A stretch of 64,000 nucleotides of DNA from Limnochordaceae bacterium (lineage in GTDB: Bacteria; Bacillota; Limnochordia; Limnochordales; Geochordaceae): assembly GCA_014896295.1 (NCBI GenBank), contig JADBKR010000002.1, positions 62,001-126,000 of the forward strand, read 5' to 3'. Below are positions 36,629-45,724 of this stretch, piece after piece; the first letter of the stretch is position 1; each line of letters opens with the position of its first letter. Made by a program: the position numbers and the translations under genes. The notes beneath the pieces are model-generated. The model worked only from the letters and a program-made list of their open reading frames with translations, made no database searches and was not told where the DNA came from.

Positions 36629-37729
36629 GTGGCTGATGCTTCCCCGCTCACGATCTCCCCGCAGACCCTGGAGCTGTTGCGAGAGCTGACCGAGGCGGCC
36701 GGGGTCCCCGGCTTCGAGGATCCGGTGCGCGCGGTGATGCGCCGCCACCTGGAAGGCTCGGGCGAACTCGTCCAGGACGCCATCGGTAGCGTAGCGGCCG
36801 TGCACCGGGGCAGCGCCGAACGCCCCCGGATCCTGATGGCCGGCCACATGGACGAAGTGGGCTTCATGGTCGGATCCGTGACCGACGAGGGCTTCCTCCG
36901 CTTCCAGACGCTCGGCGGGTGGTGGGAGCAGGTGATGCTGGCCCAGCGGGTGACGGTCCTCGGCGAGAAAGGGCCGGTACCCGGAGTCGTCGGGAGCAAG
37001 CCGCCCCACATCCTGTCGCCCGAAGACCGCAAGAAGGTCGTGGAGAAGAAGGAGATGTTCATCGACGTGGGGGCCTCTGACCGGGCCGAGGTCGAGGCCA
37101 TGGGGATCCGGCCCGGCGACCCGGTGGTGCCGGCCACCTCCTTCACGCTCCTGGCAGGCGGCAGGCGGGCGCTGGCCAAGGCCTTCGACAACCGGGTGGG
37201 CTGCGCGCTGGCCGTCGAGGTGCTCCGCCGCAGCGCGTCCGGGCCCGGCCACCCCAATACGCTCATCGCGGGCGCCACCGTGCAGGAGGAAGTAGGCCTG
37301 CGAGGGGCAGCCACCCTCGCGGAGCTGAGCCAGCCCGACGTGGCCTTCGCCCTGGAGGTCTCCATCGCGGGCGACACCCCCGGCGTCAAGCCCGAGGAAG
37401 CCCAGTCGAAGCTGGGCAAGGGGCCGGCCATCACGCTGTACGACGCGTCCATGGTACCGCACCGCAAGCTGCGCGACTTCGTCGTGGAGACGGCGAAAGC
37501 GGCCGGGATCCCGTACCAGTTCGACCTGATGCCCGGCGGAGGGACCGACGCGGGGCGGTTCCACCTCTGGCGCCGGGGCGTACCCTCCCTGGTGATCGGC
37601 GTCCCCGCCCGCTATATCCACACGGGTTCGAGCATCATCGACCTGTCGGACTTCGAGGCGGCCGCCCGTCTCATGACGGAAGTGGTGCGCCGCCTCGACG
37701 CAACCATTCTCGACGGCCTGCTCTCCTGA
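36629..37729 (+). CDS. M42 family metallo-aminopeptidase / cellulase-like
   Basis: A 366-residue dinuclear-metal peptidase of the FrvX/tetrahedral aminopeptidase group. Metal and catalytic residues are visible in AGHMDEVGFMV, FDNRVGCALAVEVL (bridging Asp), ATVQEEVGLRGA (general base and metal Glu pair) and YIHTGSSIIDL. GTG 36629 has GGAGGG 11 bases upstream; the frame is open further upstream but lacks family similarity. It is monocistronic, ending at a very strong terminator. Likely an intracellular oligopeptide-degrading enzyme. Confidence 0.88.
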   Translation: MADASPLTISPQTLELLRELTEAAGVPGFEDPVRAVMRRHLEGSGELVQDAIGSVAAVHRGSAERPRILMAGHMDEVGFMVGSVTDEGFLRFQTLGGWWEQVMLAQRVTVLGEKGPVPGVVGSKPPHILSPEDRKKVVEKKEMFIDVGASDRAEVEAMGIRPGDPVVPATSFTLLAGGRRALAKAFDNRVGCALAVEVLRRSASGPGHPNTLIAGATVQEEVGLRGAATLAELSQPDVAFALEVSIAGDTPGVKPEEAQSKLGKGPAITLYDASMVPHRKLRDFVVETAKAAGIPYQFDLMPGGGTDAGRFHLWRRGVPSLVIGVPARYIHTGSSIIDLSDFEAAARLMTEVVRRLDATILDGLLS

Positions 37730-37746
37730 CCGCCGAGAGCCTGCGC

Positions 37747-37781
37747 AGGACAGGCGCCCCGGCCGGGGCGCCTGTCCTTTT
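37747..37781 (+). terminator. Rho-independent terminator of the M42 peptidase gene
   Basis: A perfect 16-bp inverted repeat (37747-37762 with 37763-37778, centred on CCGG) runs into TTTT at 37778-37781, 18 bp after the stop codon. The stem reads symmetrically and could also stop transcripts from the other strand. Confidence 0.88.
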
Positions 37782-37816
37782 CCACCGGCGGCACGCGTAC
37801 GACCCCAGGAGGTCGT

Positions 37817-37897
37817 ATGCGGTTTCAAAAACATGCGGAAATCGACGTTCTTTTTCCGCCATCGACCGCGTTGAACAGCGATCGACCAGCGTGGTAA
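37817..37897 (+). CDS. Possible 26-codon leader ORF, uncertain
   Basis: ATG 37817 follows AGGAGG by four bases and opens a 26-codon frame ending at TAA 37895-37897. The ribosome site is enclosed in an inverted repeat TACGACC / GGTCGTA, and a second repeat GCGGAAA / TTTCCGC lies inside. The peptide resembles nothing known. Its end coincides with the predicted promoter of the next gene, so it may be chance. Confidence 0.2.
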   Translation: MRFQKHAEIDVLFPPSTALNSDRPAW

Positions 37898-37900
37898 GAT
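37871..37900 (+). promoter_or_regulatory. Predicted promoter of the NDP-sugar/GT/GH57 operon
   Basis: TTGAAC (37871-37876), an 18-base spacer ending in TGG, and TAAGAT (37895-37900) form an extended -10 promoter about 90 bases before the TTG start at 37992. Confidence 0.5.
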
Positions 37901-37991
37901 GATTCCAGACGGACTCCACATCGCGGTCACCGTCGTCGCACGCTCCAGCCACCTCACCCCGCTTCTCCGTTCGTTCTAAGGGGGGAGCTTC

Positions 37992-40502
37992 TTGAAGGCC
38001 GTCGTCATGGCCGGCGGAGAAGGTTCGAGGCTTCGTCCCCTCACCGTACAGCGGCCCAAGCCCATGGTTCCCGTCGCCAACAAGCCCATCCTCGCTCACA
38101 TCGTGGAGCTGCTGCGCCGCCACCAGTTCACCGACATCCGGGCCACGCTGCACTACCTGGGGGACGACATTCGTAGCCATTTCGCCGATGGTGCCGAGTT
38201 CGGCGTGCGGATCAGTTACTCGGTGGAAGAGTCGCCCATGGGCACGGCCGGCAGCGTCAAGCTGTGCGAGGAGTTCGTCGGACAGGAGCCGTTCCTCGTC
38301 ATCAGCGGGGACGCGCTCACGGACATCGATCTGGCGGCAGCCATGGCGTTCCACAAGCAGCGAGGGGCGCTGGCGACCCTGGTGCTCACCCGCGTGGAAA
38401 ACCCCCTGGAGTACGGGATCGTCGTCACCGACGACGAGGGCCGGATCCAGCGGTTCCTGGAAAAGCCGAGCTGGGGCGAGGTCTTCTCCGATACGGTCAA
38501 CTCCGGCATCTACATCCTGGAGCCCGAGGTGCTCCGGTACGTCGAGCCGGGCCGGGCGGTCGACTTCAGCCAGGACGTCTTCCCCGTCTTGCTCAAGAAG
38601 AAAGCGCCCCTCTTCGGCTTCGTGTCGAGCGGCTACTGGTGCGACGTCGGTAACATCGGCGCCTACCGCATGGCGCACGACCACGTGCTGGAGGGCCTGG
38701 TGCAGGTCGACGTCGACGGCCGCCGCATCAACGACGTGTGGATGGGCCGCGACGTGGTCATCGACGCGACGGCCGAGATCCGGGGGCCGGCCATCATCGG
38801 CGATAACTGCCGGATCGGCCCGGGCGCCCGCATCCTGGGCTACACGGTACTGGGGAGCAACTGCATCGTCGAAGAGCAGGCGACGATCCAGCGTTCCATC
38901 GTCTGGCACGGGGTGTTCGTGGGGAGGGGCGCGCACGTCTCGGGAGCCATCCTGGGCCAGCAGGTGGCCGTCGACCGCGGCTGCGTGATCGGCGAAGGAG
39001 CCGTCGTCGGCGATCGCAGCGTCCTGCGCCAGGGAGCCAAGGTGGCGCCCCAGGTCAAGATCTGGCCCAACAAGGTGGTCGAAGCTGGCGCCCGGGTCAA
39101 CATGAGCGTCATCTGGGGCTCGGCGTGGCACGAATCGCTTTTCCGGGATCGGGGCGTCTCAGGCCTGACCAACGTCGAGATGACCCCGGAGTTCGCGGTG
39201 CGCCTGGCCGCCGCGTTTGGCACGTACCTGGGCAAGGGGACCGTGGTGACGACCAGCCGCGATGAACACCCTGCCTCCCGCATGATCCTGCGGTCGCTCA
39301 TCGTGGGCTTCTTGACGGTGGGGACCAGCGTGCAGGATCTCCGCTCCACGCCGCTCACCATCGCCCGGCGGGCCATCCCCGTGCTGGGCGCCTCCGGAGG
39401 GGTGCACGTGCGCGTCGACCCGCGGGATCCCTCCTCCACCCTGGTGGAGCTGCTGGACCACCGGGGCATCAACGTGCACCGGTCGGCCGAGCGCAAGATC
39501 GAGTCCCTCTTCTTCCGGGAGGAGTTCCGGCGCACCCCGGCCGAGGAGGTCGGGAGGCTCGACTTCCCGGCCCGGGTCCTGGAGAGCTACACGGAGGCCT
39601 TCTTCGACTTCATCGACGCGCCCCGCATCGCCCGCCGCCGCTTCAAGATCGTGGTCGACTACGCGTACGGCCGGCTCTCCATGGTCGTGCCGGGCCTGCT
39701 CGCCCGCCTCGGGTGCGAGGTCATCGCGCTCCACCCCTACCCCGATCCCCGCAGGGCGCCCCGGTCCCGGGAAGACCGGGCCCGCATGCTCGTGGAGCTC
39801 GGGCAGGCCGTCGCCATGCTGGGAGCGGACCTCGGCGCCCTCATCGACGACGACGGGGAGCGGCTCTTCCTGGTCGACGAGCAGGGCCGCACGGTCTCGG
39901 AGGAGATCCTGCTGGCCTTGATGACCCGGATCGCCCTGGAAGGGCGGCCTTCGGGCAGCACGGTGGGGGTGCCCGTCAGCGCGCCCAGCATCGTGGACCA
40001 GATTGCGGCCGAGCGGGGAGCGCAGGTGCTGCGCACCAAGCACGAGGCGAGGGCGCTCATGCATCTGGCCGCCGCCCACCGGGACAACATGGTGATCGCA
40101 GGCAACACGCAGGGAGGGTTCATCTTCCCCGCGTTCCACCCGACGCAAGATGCCCTGGTCGCCCTGGCGAGGGTCCTCATGGCGCTGGCCGACGGCGGCC
40201 GGCTGTCGGAGCTGGTGGCGCAGGTGCCCGACTTCTACCTCCAGGAACAGGCCATCGAGTGCCCCTGGGAGTACAAGGGGCGGGTCATGCGGCTGCTCGC
40301 CCGAGAGGCCGGCACGGCCAGGGAGGCCGAGTACATCGACGGCATCAAGATGTTTTACGACCGAGGCTGGGTACTGGCCTTGCCCGACGCCTCCGAACCG
40401 GTCTTCCACCTCATCGCGGAAGGGAAGAGCCGCTCGGACGTCGAGGAGCTCATCGGCCGCTACGCCACCCGCATCCAGGAACTGCAAAAGAAAGGGGCCT
40501 GA
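37992..40502 (+). CDS. Nucleotidyltransferase / phosphohexomutase-like fusion (NDP-sugar synthase)
   Basis: An 836-residue three-part protein. Residues 1-~235 are a sugar-1-phosphate nucleotidyltransferase (GGEGSRLRPLT, VISGDALTDID, EKPSWGEVFSDTVNSGIYI). Residues ~240-350 are left-handed beta-helix repeats. Residues ~375-830 are an alpha-D-phosphohexomutase-like domain. In that domain the usual SHN phosphoserine loop is TTSRDEHPAS and the metal loop is DDDGER, so mutase activity is uncertain; such variant fusions are known in other bacteria as ManC/ManB-like proteins. TTG 37992 has GGGGGGAG upstream. It heads an operon with a glycosyltransferase and a GH57 enzyme and probably provides the activated sugar. 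Confidence 0.82.
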   Translation: MKAVVMAGGEGSRLRPLTVQRPKPMVPVANKPILAHIVELLRRHQFTDIRATLHYLGDDIRSHFADGAEFGVRISYSVEESPMGTAGSVKLCEEFVGQEPFLVISGDALTDIDLAAAMAFHKQRGALATLVLTRVENPLEYGIVVTDDEGRIQRFLEKPSWGEVFSDTVNSGIYILEPEVLRYVEPGRAVDFSQDVFPVLLKKKAPLFGFVSSGYWCDVGNIGAYRMAHDHVLEGLVQVDVDGRRINDVWMGRDVVIDATAEIRGPAIIGDNCRIGPGARILGYTVLGSNCIVEEQATIQRSIVWHGVFVGRGAHVSGAILGQQVAVDRGCVIGEGAVVGDRSVLRQGAKVAPQVKIWPNKVVEAGARVNMSVIWGSAWHESLFRDRGVSGLTNVEMTPEFAVRLAAAFGTYLGKGTVVTTSRDEHPASRMILRSLIVGFLTVGTSVQDLRSTPLTIARRAIPVLGASGGVHVRVDPRDPSSTLVELLDHRGINVHRSAERKIESLFFREEFRRTPAEEVGRLDFPARVLESYTEAFFDFIDAPRIARRRFKIVVDYAYGRLSMVVPGLLARLGCEVIALHPYPDPRRAPRSREDRARMLVELGQAVAMLGADLGALIDDDGERLFLVDEQGRTVSEEILLALMTRIALEGRPSGSTVGVPVSAPSIVDQIAAERGAQVLRTKHEARALMHLAAAHRDNMVIAGNTQGGFIFPAFHPTQDALVALARVLMALADGGRLSELVAQVPDFYLQEQAIECPWEYKGRVMRLLAREAGTAREAEYIDGIKMFYDRGWVLALPDASEPVFHLIAEGKSRSDVEELIGRYATRIQELQKKGA

Positions 40503-41932
40503 TGGGTGTGGAAGCGCTGCGGGCGCCGGATCGCCATACCCTTTCGCCCGAGACGGCCGTCTTCACCTTGCTCTCGTTCGAGGGGCCCGACCTGTACAGC
40601 AGGGCCGGCGGGCTCGGGGTACGGGTGACCCAGCTGGCGAGCGCGCTGGCGCGAGCCGGGTACCACACCCATCTCGTCTTCGTGGGAGACCCGGCGGCAC
40701 CGGGGATGGAGGTGCAGGAGGAGGGGCGTCTGCATCTGCACCGCTGGTGCCAGTGGATCAGCCGGTACTATCCCCAGGGAGTGTACGAAGGCGAAGATGC
40801 CAAGCGCTATGACTTCGACGAAACCGTGCCCGACTTCGTGACGGGCCAGATCGCCCGCCGGGCGGTGGAAGAGGGCAAGGTGCTGGTCGTGCTGGCCGAG
40901 GAGTGGCACACCGCCCACACCGTCTGTGAACTGAGCGACCGCCTGTGGGGCGCCGGGCTGCGGCACCACGCCCTGCTCGCCTGGAACGCCAACAACACGA
41001 TGGGGTTCGACCGCATCAACTGGGGCCGGCTGGGCTACGTGACCACCGTCACGACGGTGAGCCGGTACATGAAGCACGTGATGTGGGGCCGGGGGATCAA
41101 TCCGGTCGTGATTCCCAACGGGATCGCCGACGAGGCGTTGCGCCCCGTGCCCCCCCGGTCGGTCGGAGTGCTGCGCAAGGGCCTCGAGGGAGCCGGCGGA
41201 AGGGTGCTGCTCGTCAAGGTCGGGCGCTTCGACCCCGACAAGCGGTGGCTGATGGCCGTGGAAGCGGTGGCCCTGCTCAAGGCCCAGGGCATGGCGCCCA
41301 AGATGGTCATCCGGGGTGGGATCGAGCCACACGAGCAAGAGGTGCTGGGGCGGGCGTCCGGGCTGGGACTGCGGACGATGCCGGTCCATCTCGAGAGCCA
41401 CGCGACCTCCTCCGAGCTGGCCCAGGTGATCTCCGCCCATCCGGAGGTCGACGTCTTCCAGCTCAAGTTCTTCGTCTCCGACAACCTGCTGCGGACGCTC
41501 TACCAGGCGGCGGATGCGGTGCTCGCCAACAGCGGCATCGAGCCGTTCGGGCTGGTGGGGCTCGAGGTCATGGGCGCCGGCGGCTTACCGATCACGGGGG
41601 CCACGGGCGAGGATTACGCCATCGCCTATCACAACGCCATCGTGCTCGAGACCGACGATCCGCGCGAAATCGCCTACCACGTGCGCCGGGTCGTCCACGA
41701 CCCGGCCTTGAGCCAAAAGCTGCGGGAAAACGGGCGGGCGACGGCGGCCCGCTATACCTGGTCGCACGTGCTGCCCATCCTGGTGGACCGCCTGCAGTTC
41801 GCGGCGGAGCAGCAGCGCCTGGTGTGGCCCCAGCTCCGATCGACGAGGGAGGACGGAGGAGGGGGCCGCAGGAGGCCCGAGGGTGCGGGCGAGGTGAAAG
41901 AGGCGGCGGCCGCGCTAGAGGAGGTCCGGTAG
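40502..41932 (+). CDS. Glycosyltransferase, glycogen-synthase-like (GT4/GT5 fold)
   Basis: A 476-residue GT-B enzyme. The N-terminal domain begins YSRAGGLGVRVTQLASALA, the acceptor/nucleotide loop typical of glycogen synthases and GT4 enzymes. The C-terminal domain has VVIPNGI, KVGRFDPDKRW and the nucleotide-sugar site SGIEPFGLVGLEVM. The C-terminus is a basic/acidic low-complexity tail of ~30 residues. The ATG shares its A with the previous TGA (TGATG), so translation is coupled to the NDP-sugar synthase. Substrate and product are not deducible, but an alpha-glucan or glucosylated product is plausible. Confidence 0.8.
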   Translation: MGVEALRAPDRHTLSPETAVFTLLSFEGPDLYSRAGGLGVRVTQLASALARAGYHTHLVFVGDPAAPGMEVQEEGRLHLHRWCQWISRYYPQGVYEGEDAKRYDFDETVPDFVTGQIARRAVEEGKVLVVLAEEWHTAHTVCELSDRLWGAGLRHHALLAWNANNTMGFDRINWGRLGYVTTVTTVSRYMKHVMWGRGINPVVIPNGIADEALRPVPPRSVGVLRKGLEGAGGRVLLVKVGRFDPDKRWLMAVEAVALLKAQGMAPKMVIRGGIEPHEQEVLGRASGLGLRTMPVHLESHATSSELAQVISAHPEVDVFQLKFFVSDNLLRTLYQAADAVLANSGIEPFGLVGLEVMGAGGLPITGATGEDYAIAYHNAIVLETDDPREIAYHVRRVVHDPALSQKLRENGRATAARYTWSHVLPILVDRLQFAAEQQRLVWPQLRSTREDGGGGRRRPEGAGEVKEAAAALEEVR

Positions 41933-41934
41933 CC

Positions 41935-43371
41935 GTGGCCCAGCACCTGGTGATCTACACGGTCATCCACCAGCCCAGGCGCCTCAAGCTGCCGGCCCAG
42001 CCCATCCCCAAAGGGGCGGTCCCCGCCGACATCGAACGCTGCCTGTTCGACGAGCGCATGAACCGCCGGTACCTGGAGAAGGTGGCGGCCACCTGCTACC
42101 ACCCGGCCACCGAGATGTTCCTCGAGCTGGCCGACCGGGGGCTCAAGCTCAGCGTCGGTTTCTCGTGGTCGTTCTTGCGGCAGGCGCAGATGTGGGACGA
42201 GGCGCTCATGGAGAAACTCCGGCGCCTGGCCCGCCACCCCAACGTGGAAGTCATCAACGTGGAACCGTACCACAGCTTCCTCTTCTACGTCGACATGGAC
42301 GCCTTCGTGCGACGGATGCGGGAAACGGCGGAGATGCTGCGCAAGCTGTTCGACCTGCGCTCGCCCGTCGCCGTGACCGACACGACCGAGATGTTCATGG
42401 CCAACGACATCTACTTCGCGCTGGAGCAGGCGGGCTTCCGGGGAGCGTTCATGGACGGCAGGCCGTGGGTGCTGGGGTGGCGACAGCCCAGCTATCTGTA
42501 CCACTATAACCGGCGCCTGTACCTGCTCACCCGTCACTACCAGCTGAGCGACGACGTCGGCTACCGCTTTTCCAACCGCTCGTGGGCCCTGTGGCCGCTG
42601 TACGCGGACACGTACGCCCGGTGGATCGCCGAGGCATCGGGCGACGTGGTGACCGTCGGGTGGGACTACGAGACGTTCGGCGAGCACCACTGGAAGGAGA
42701 CCGGCATCTTCGACTTCATGCGGGCGCTGCCCCGGGAACTCGAGCGCCAGGGCGTCGAGACGCTCTTGCCCGGCGAAGCCATCGCGAAGCTGCGGGATCG
42801 CAGCCACCACCTTCCCCTGCCCGCCTTTCCCACCACCTGGGCGGGCGAGGGCGGCGTGGATTTTTTCCTGGGAAATGGCGCGCAGCAGGCGGTCTTCCAG
42901 CTCATGCATCACGTCTACCACAAGGCGCTGCTCACCCAGGATCCGGCCATCATCGATCTCGCGATGTGGCTGCTCCAGTCGGACAACCTGCACCTGATCC
43001 AGTGGTTCGGGCGCAGCGGCTCGGAGGCCGAGGTCTCGGCCTACTTCACGCCCCGGGAATGGTGGCGCCTCGGACCTCACGGGATCATCCACGAGATCCA
43101 GCAGGTGTTTCGTAACTTCCTGGTCGCCATGGACGCCTACCTCACCCGCGAGGTGCTCTACCTCCCCGGCCAAAAGCCCCCGCCGGTCAACCGGCGCCGG
43201 CGCGCCCGGCCCGAGCTCCCGCCCATCGCCCCGCTCGTCCCCGGCAGCGAAGCGGCCGCCGGCACCGACGGGCGGCGGGAAGCGGCGGCCGCGCTGCAGG
43301 CACCGAGGAGCGTGGCGGCCAACAGCCGCGGGACCCCCGCACGAGCCCGAGCCAGGGCCAGAGGCGCCTGA
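41935..43371 (+). CDS. Glycoside hydrolase family 57 protein
   Basis: A 478-residue GH57 enzyme, a family of retaining alpha-glucan amylases, branching enzymes and glucanotransferases. Conserved region I HQP is at residues ~11-13 (VIHQP), region III is around TDTTEMF (probable nucleophile Glu), and region IV is GWDYETFGEHHW (probable acid/base Asp). The last ~55 residues are a Pro/Arg/Ala-rich tail. GTG 41935 has GGAGGT nine bases upstream and lies 2 bp after the glycosyltransferase stop. It has no signal peptide, so it acts in the cytoplasm, probably trimming or branching the product of the upstream transferase. Confidence 0.85.
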   Translation: MAQHLVIYTVIHQPRRLKLPAQPIPKGAVPADIERCLFDERMNRRYLEKVAATCYHPATEMFLELADRGLKLSVGFSWSFLRQAQMWDEALMEKLRRLARHPNVEVINVEPYHSFLFYVDMDAFVRRMRETAEMLRKLFDLRSPVAVTDTTEMFMANDIYFALEQAGFRGAFMDGRPWVLGWRQPSYLYHYNRRLYLLTRHYQLSDDVGYRFSNRSWALWPLYADTYARWIAEASGDVVTVGWDYETFGEHHWKETGIFDFMRALPRELERQGVETLLPGEAIAKLRDRSHHLPLPAFPTTWAGEGGVDFFLGNGAQQAVFQLMHHVYHKALLTQDPAIIDLAMWLLQSDNLHLIQWFGRSGSEAEVSAYFTPREWWRLGPHGIIHEIQQVFRNFLVAMDAYLTREVLYLPGQKPPPVNRRRRARPELPPIAPLVPGSEAAAGTDGRREAAAALQAPRSVAANSRGTPARARARARGA

Positions 43372-43392
43372 AAGGCCCGTAAGGCCGCGTTT

Positions 43393-43422
43393 TTCGAACC
43401 CGCCCGCCCTTTGTGGTACAAT
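43393..43422 (+). promoter_or_regulatory. Predicted extended -10 promoter of the two-component operon
   Basis: TGG-TACAAT (43414-43422) is an extended -10 with a weak -35 TTCGAA (43393-43398, 18-base spacer). It lies 20 bases before the leader ORF at 43443. Confidence 0.5.
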
Positions 43423-43442
43423 GAACGAGGTGTGAGGTTTAC

Positions 43443-43481
43443 ATGGTGTCAACGGGTGCGAGGGTCGGGCGGACGCGGTGA
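43443..43481 (+). CDS. 12-codon leader peptide overlapping the histidine kinase start
   Basis: ATG 43443 has GAGG five bases upstream and encodes MVSTGARVGRTR before a TGA at 43479-43481. That TGA overlaps the kinase GTG start (43478) in a GTGA junction. The kinase has no strong ribosome site of its own, so the leader probably serves translational coupling. No attenuator codon run is present. Confidence 0.45.
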   Translation: MVSTGARVGRTR

Positions 43482-44938
43482 AGGAGTCGGTCATCGAGTT
43501 TTTCCGGGCCAACGCGGTGGTGGTCCAGTTCGCCTATGGACTGGCTTTCTTCGCCATGGGCCTGGCCATCGCCCTGGAGTCGCGGCGCCCGAGCCAGCTG
43601 CGCATGGCACGCCACCTCCCGCTGCTCGGTACCTTCGGCATCCTGCAGGCGCTGGCGAGTTGGGGGCAGGTCTTCATCCCCATCCAGCGCACGTATACGC
43701 CGGCGGCCATCGTGGTGACGCTGCAGGCTCTGCACGCGCTCCTGACGGCGCTGACCTTCTCGTTCTTGATGGCGTTCGGCGCGCGCCTTCTGGCCGATGG
43801 CGACCCGAAGCTCCGGCTGCTCGCCCATCTGCCCCTCTTGCTCACGACGGTCTGGGGCGTGAGCTTCTTCTTCTACCCCGTGGTCATGCTGCCCGCGAGC
43901 TACGAGCACTGGCTGGTCGTCAGCGAGGCGTGGTCCCGATACATCCTGGCCTTCCCCGGGGCGGTGCTGGTGGCTCTTGCGCTGGCCCGCCAGTTCGACG
44001 AGCTGCGGGTAGCCGGCATGGGGCATCTGGTGCGGTGGCTGCAGTGGGCCATCGTCTCGTTCGGCGCTTACGCCGTGGCGGCCGGCCTGATCGTGCCCAA
44101 CGCCGGGTTTTTCCCGTCTAACCGGCTCAACTCCGAGCAGTTCTTGCAGGTGACCGGCCTTCCGGTGGAGGGCGTTCGGGCGCTGACCGGGCTCGGTATG
44201 GCGTATTTCATGATCCGGGTCATGGAGATGTTCGACATCGAGGCGGCCCAGCGGCTGGAGGAAGTGCGGAGGATGCGGGCGATTCTCGCCGAGCGGGACC
44301 GGATCGCCCGGGAGCTGCACGACGGCGTCATTCAGTCCTTGTACGCATTGGGCCTGGGCATGCAAAACGCGCGGTACGCCATGGAGTCGACCCCCGAGGC
44401 GAGCCGGCGTTTGCTCGACGAGCTGCTCGCCCGGGTCAACGGCATCATCCAGGACGTCCGGGGGTACATCATGGACCTGCGCCTGCCGGGCGAGACCGGC
44501 CTCACCCTCGCCCAAAAGCTGAGCGCGGTCGCCGGCGAGGCCTCCCGGGTCTATCACCTGCCGGTACACCTGGAGATAGGATCCATTGACGAGAAGGCGT
44601 TGCCGCCCGCGGTCGCCAATGAACTCTCCCAGGTGGTGAAGGAGGCCGTCAGCAACGCCGCCCGGCACGGGCAGCCCCGCCAGGTGCGCGTCGGCGTGCA
44701 CGAGTCGGAGGGCGAGCTCGTGCTGTACGTGCAGGACGACGGGCGTGGGTTCGACCCCGGGCAGGCCGGCGATCGCCAGGGATGGGGCCTGGTCAACATG
44801 CGCCGGCGGGCGGAGCTCCTGGGGGGCGAGTTCGACATCGACAGCCGTCCGGGAGAGGGCACGACCGTGATGGTACGTATTCCCTTACGGGCGCCGTCGG
44901 CGCGAGCCCCCGTGGAGGGGCAACGGATCAGCGCATGA
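43478..44938 (+). CDS. Membrane sensor histidine kinase, NarX/DegS-type
   Basis: A 486-residue sensor. The N-terminal ~240 residues hold about seven membrane helices with short loops and no large extracytoplasmic domain, suggesting sensing within or near the membrane. A short coiled linker leads to a HisKA_3 dimerisation domain with the phosphorylated His in RIARELHDGVIQSL, then an HATPase domain (EAVSNAARHG, DDGRGFDP, GWGLVNMRRRAELLGG). It is paired with the LuxR-type regulator 27 bp downstream. Signal unknown. Confidence 0.9.
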   Translation: MKESVIEFFRANAVVVQFAYGLAFFAMGLAIALESRRPSQLRMARHLPLLGTFGILQALASWGQVFIPIQRTYTPAAIVVTLQALHALLTALTFSFLMAFGARLLADGDPKLRLLAHLPLLLTTVWGVSFFFYPVVMLPASYEHWLVVSEAWSRYILAFPGAVLVALALARQFDELRVAGMGHLVRWLQWAIVSFGAYAVAAGLIVPNAGFFPSNRLNSEQFLQVTGLPVEGVRALTGLGMAYFMIRVMEMFDIEAAQRLEEVRRMRAILAERDRIARELHDGVIQSLYALGLGMQNARYAMESTPEASRRLLDELLARVNGIIQDVRGYIMDLRLPGETGLTLAQKLSAVAGEASRVYHLPVHLEIGSIDEKALPPAVANELSQVVKEAVSNAARHGQPRQVRVGVHESEGELVLYVQDDGRGFDPGQAGDRQGWGLVNMRRRAELLGGEFDIDSRPGEGTTVMVRIPLRAPSARAPVEGQRISA

Positions 44939-44965
44939 AAGCGGACGACGAGGTGAGAAGCCGCC

Positions 44966-45679
44966 ATGGTTGACGGTGCGTCTGGCCGTCCACAGCAGGC
45001 CGGCAGGCAGGTGCGCATCCTGGTGGCCGACGACCACGAGGTCGTACGGATCGGGCTCCGGTCGCTGCTGGAGCGGATCCCGGAGTTCACCGTGGTGGGC
45101 GAGGCCGATACCGGCAGCCGGGCGGTGGAGCTGACCGACTCTCTCCAGCCCGACGTCGTCGTCATGGACATCCGCATGCCGGAGCTCAACGGGGTCGAGG
45201 CTTGCCGGCGCATCAAGGAGCGCCATCCCGGGGTCAAGGTCATCATGCTCACCTCGTACCCCGACGACGAGGCCGTCTTCGGGGCGGTCATGGCCGGGGC
45301 CAGCGGTTACGTCCTCAAAGAGGTCAACTCGATGGACCTGGTGGACGCCATCCGCACCGTGGCGCGCGGCGAGTCGCTGCTCGACCCGTCGGTGACGGGC
45401 AAGCTCCTCGATCGGGTCCGCAACATGACGGCCGAGGAGGCCCAGCCCCACGAGAAGCTCAACCCTCAGGAGCGCCGCATCCTGGCGCTCATCGCCGAGG
45501 GCAAGACCAACCGGGAGATCGCCGAAACCTTGTACTTGAGCGAAAAGACGGTTCGCAACTACGTCTCCATGATCCTGAGCAAGCTCGGACTGGCCAACCG
45601 GGCCGAGGCGGCGGCGTACGCCGTCCGGCAGAACATGGTGCGGGATGTCAAGCCCGACGGGCACATGAACGGCGCGTAG
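44966..45679 (+). CDS. NarL/LuxR-family response regulator
   Basis: A 237-residue regulator: receiver domain ([16 protein letters not shown], phospho-Asp in [13 protein letters not shown], Lys in YVLKEV) and C-terminal LuxR helix-turn-helix ([21 protein letters not shown], split at LALIAEG, and [17 protein letters not shown]). ATG 44966 has GAGGTGAG eight bases upstream. It is the cognate partner of the preceding kinase. Targets are unknown; the flanking GH57 operon and opp operon are candidates only by position. Confidence 0.92.
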   Translation: MVDGASGRPQQAGRQVRILVADDHEVVRIGLRSLLERIPEFTVVGEADTGSRAVELTDSLQPDVVVMDIRMPELNGVEACRRIKERHPGVKVIMLTSYPDDEAVFGAVMAGASGYVLKEVNSMDLVDAIRTVARGESLLDPSVTGKLLDRVRNMTAEEAQPHEKLNPQERRILALIAEGKTNREIAETLYLSEKTVRNYVSMILSKLGLANRAEAAAYAVRQNMVRDVKPDGHMNGA

Positions 45680-45724
45680 CCGCGACGGACGTGGCCCGGT
45701 CGGGGACGGGGGGCTGGCGCATCG

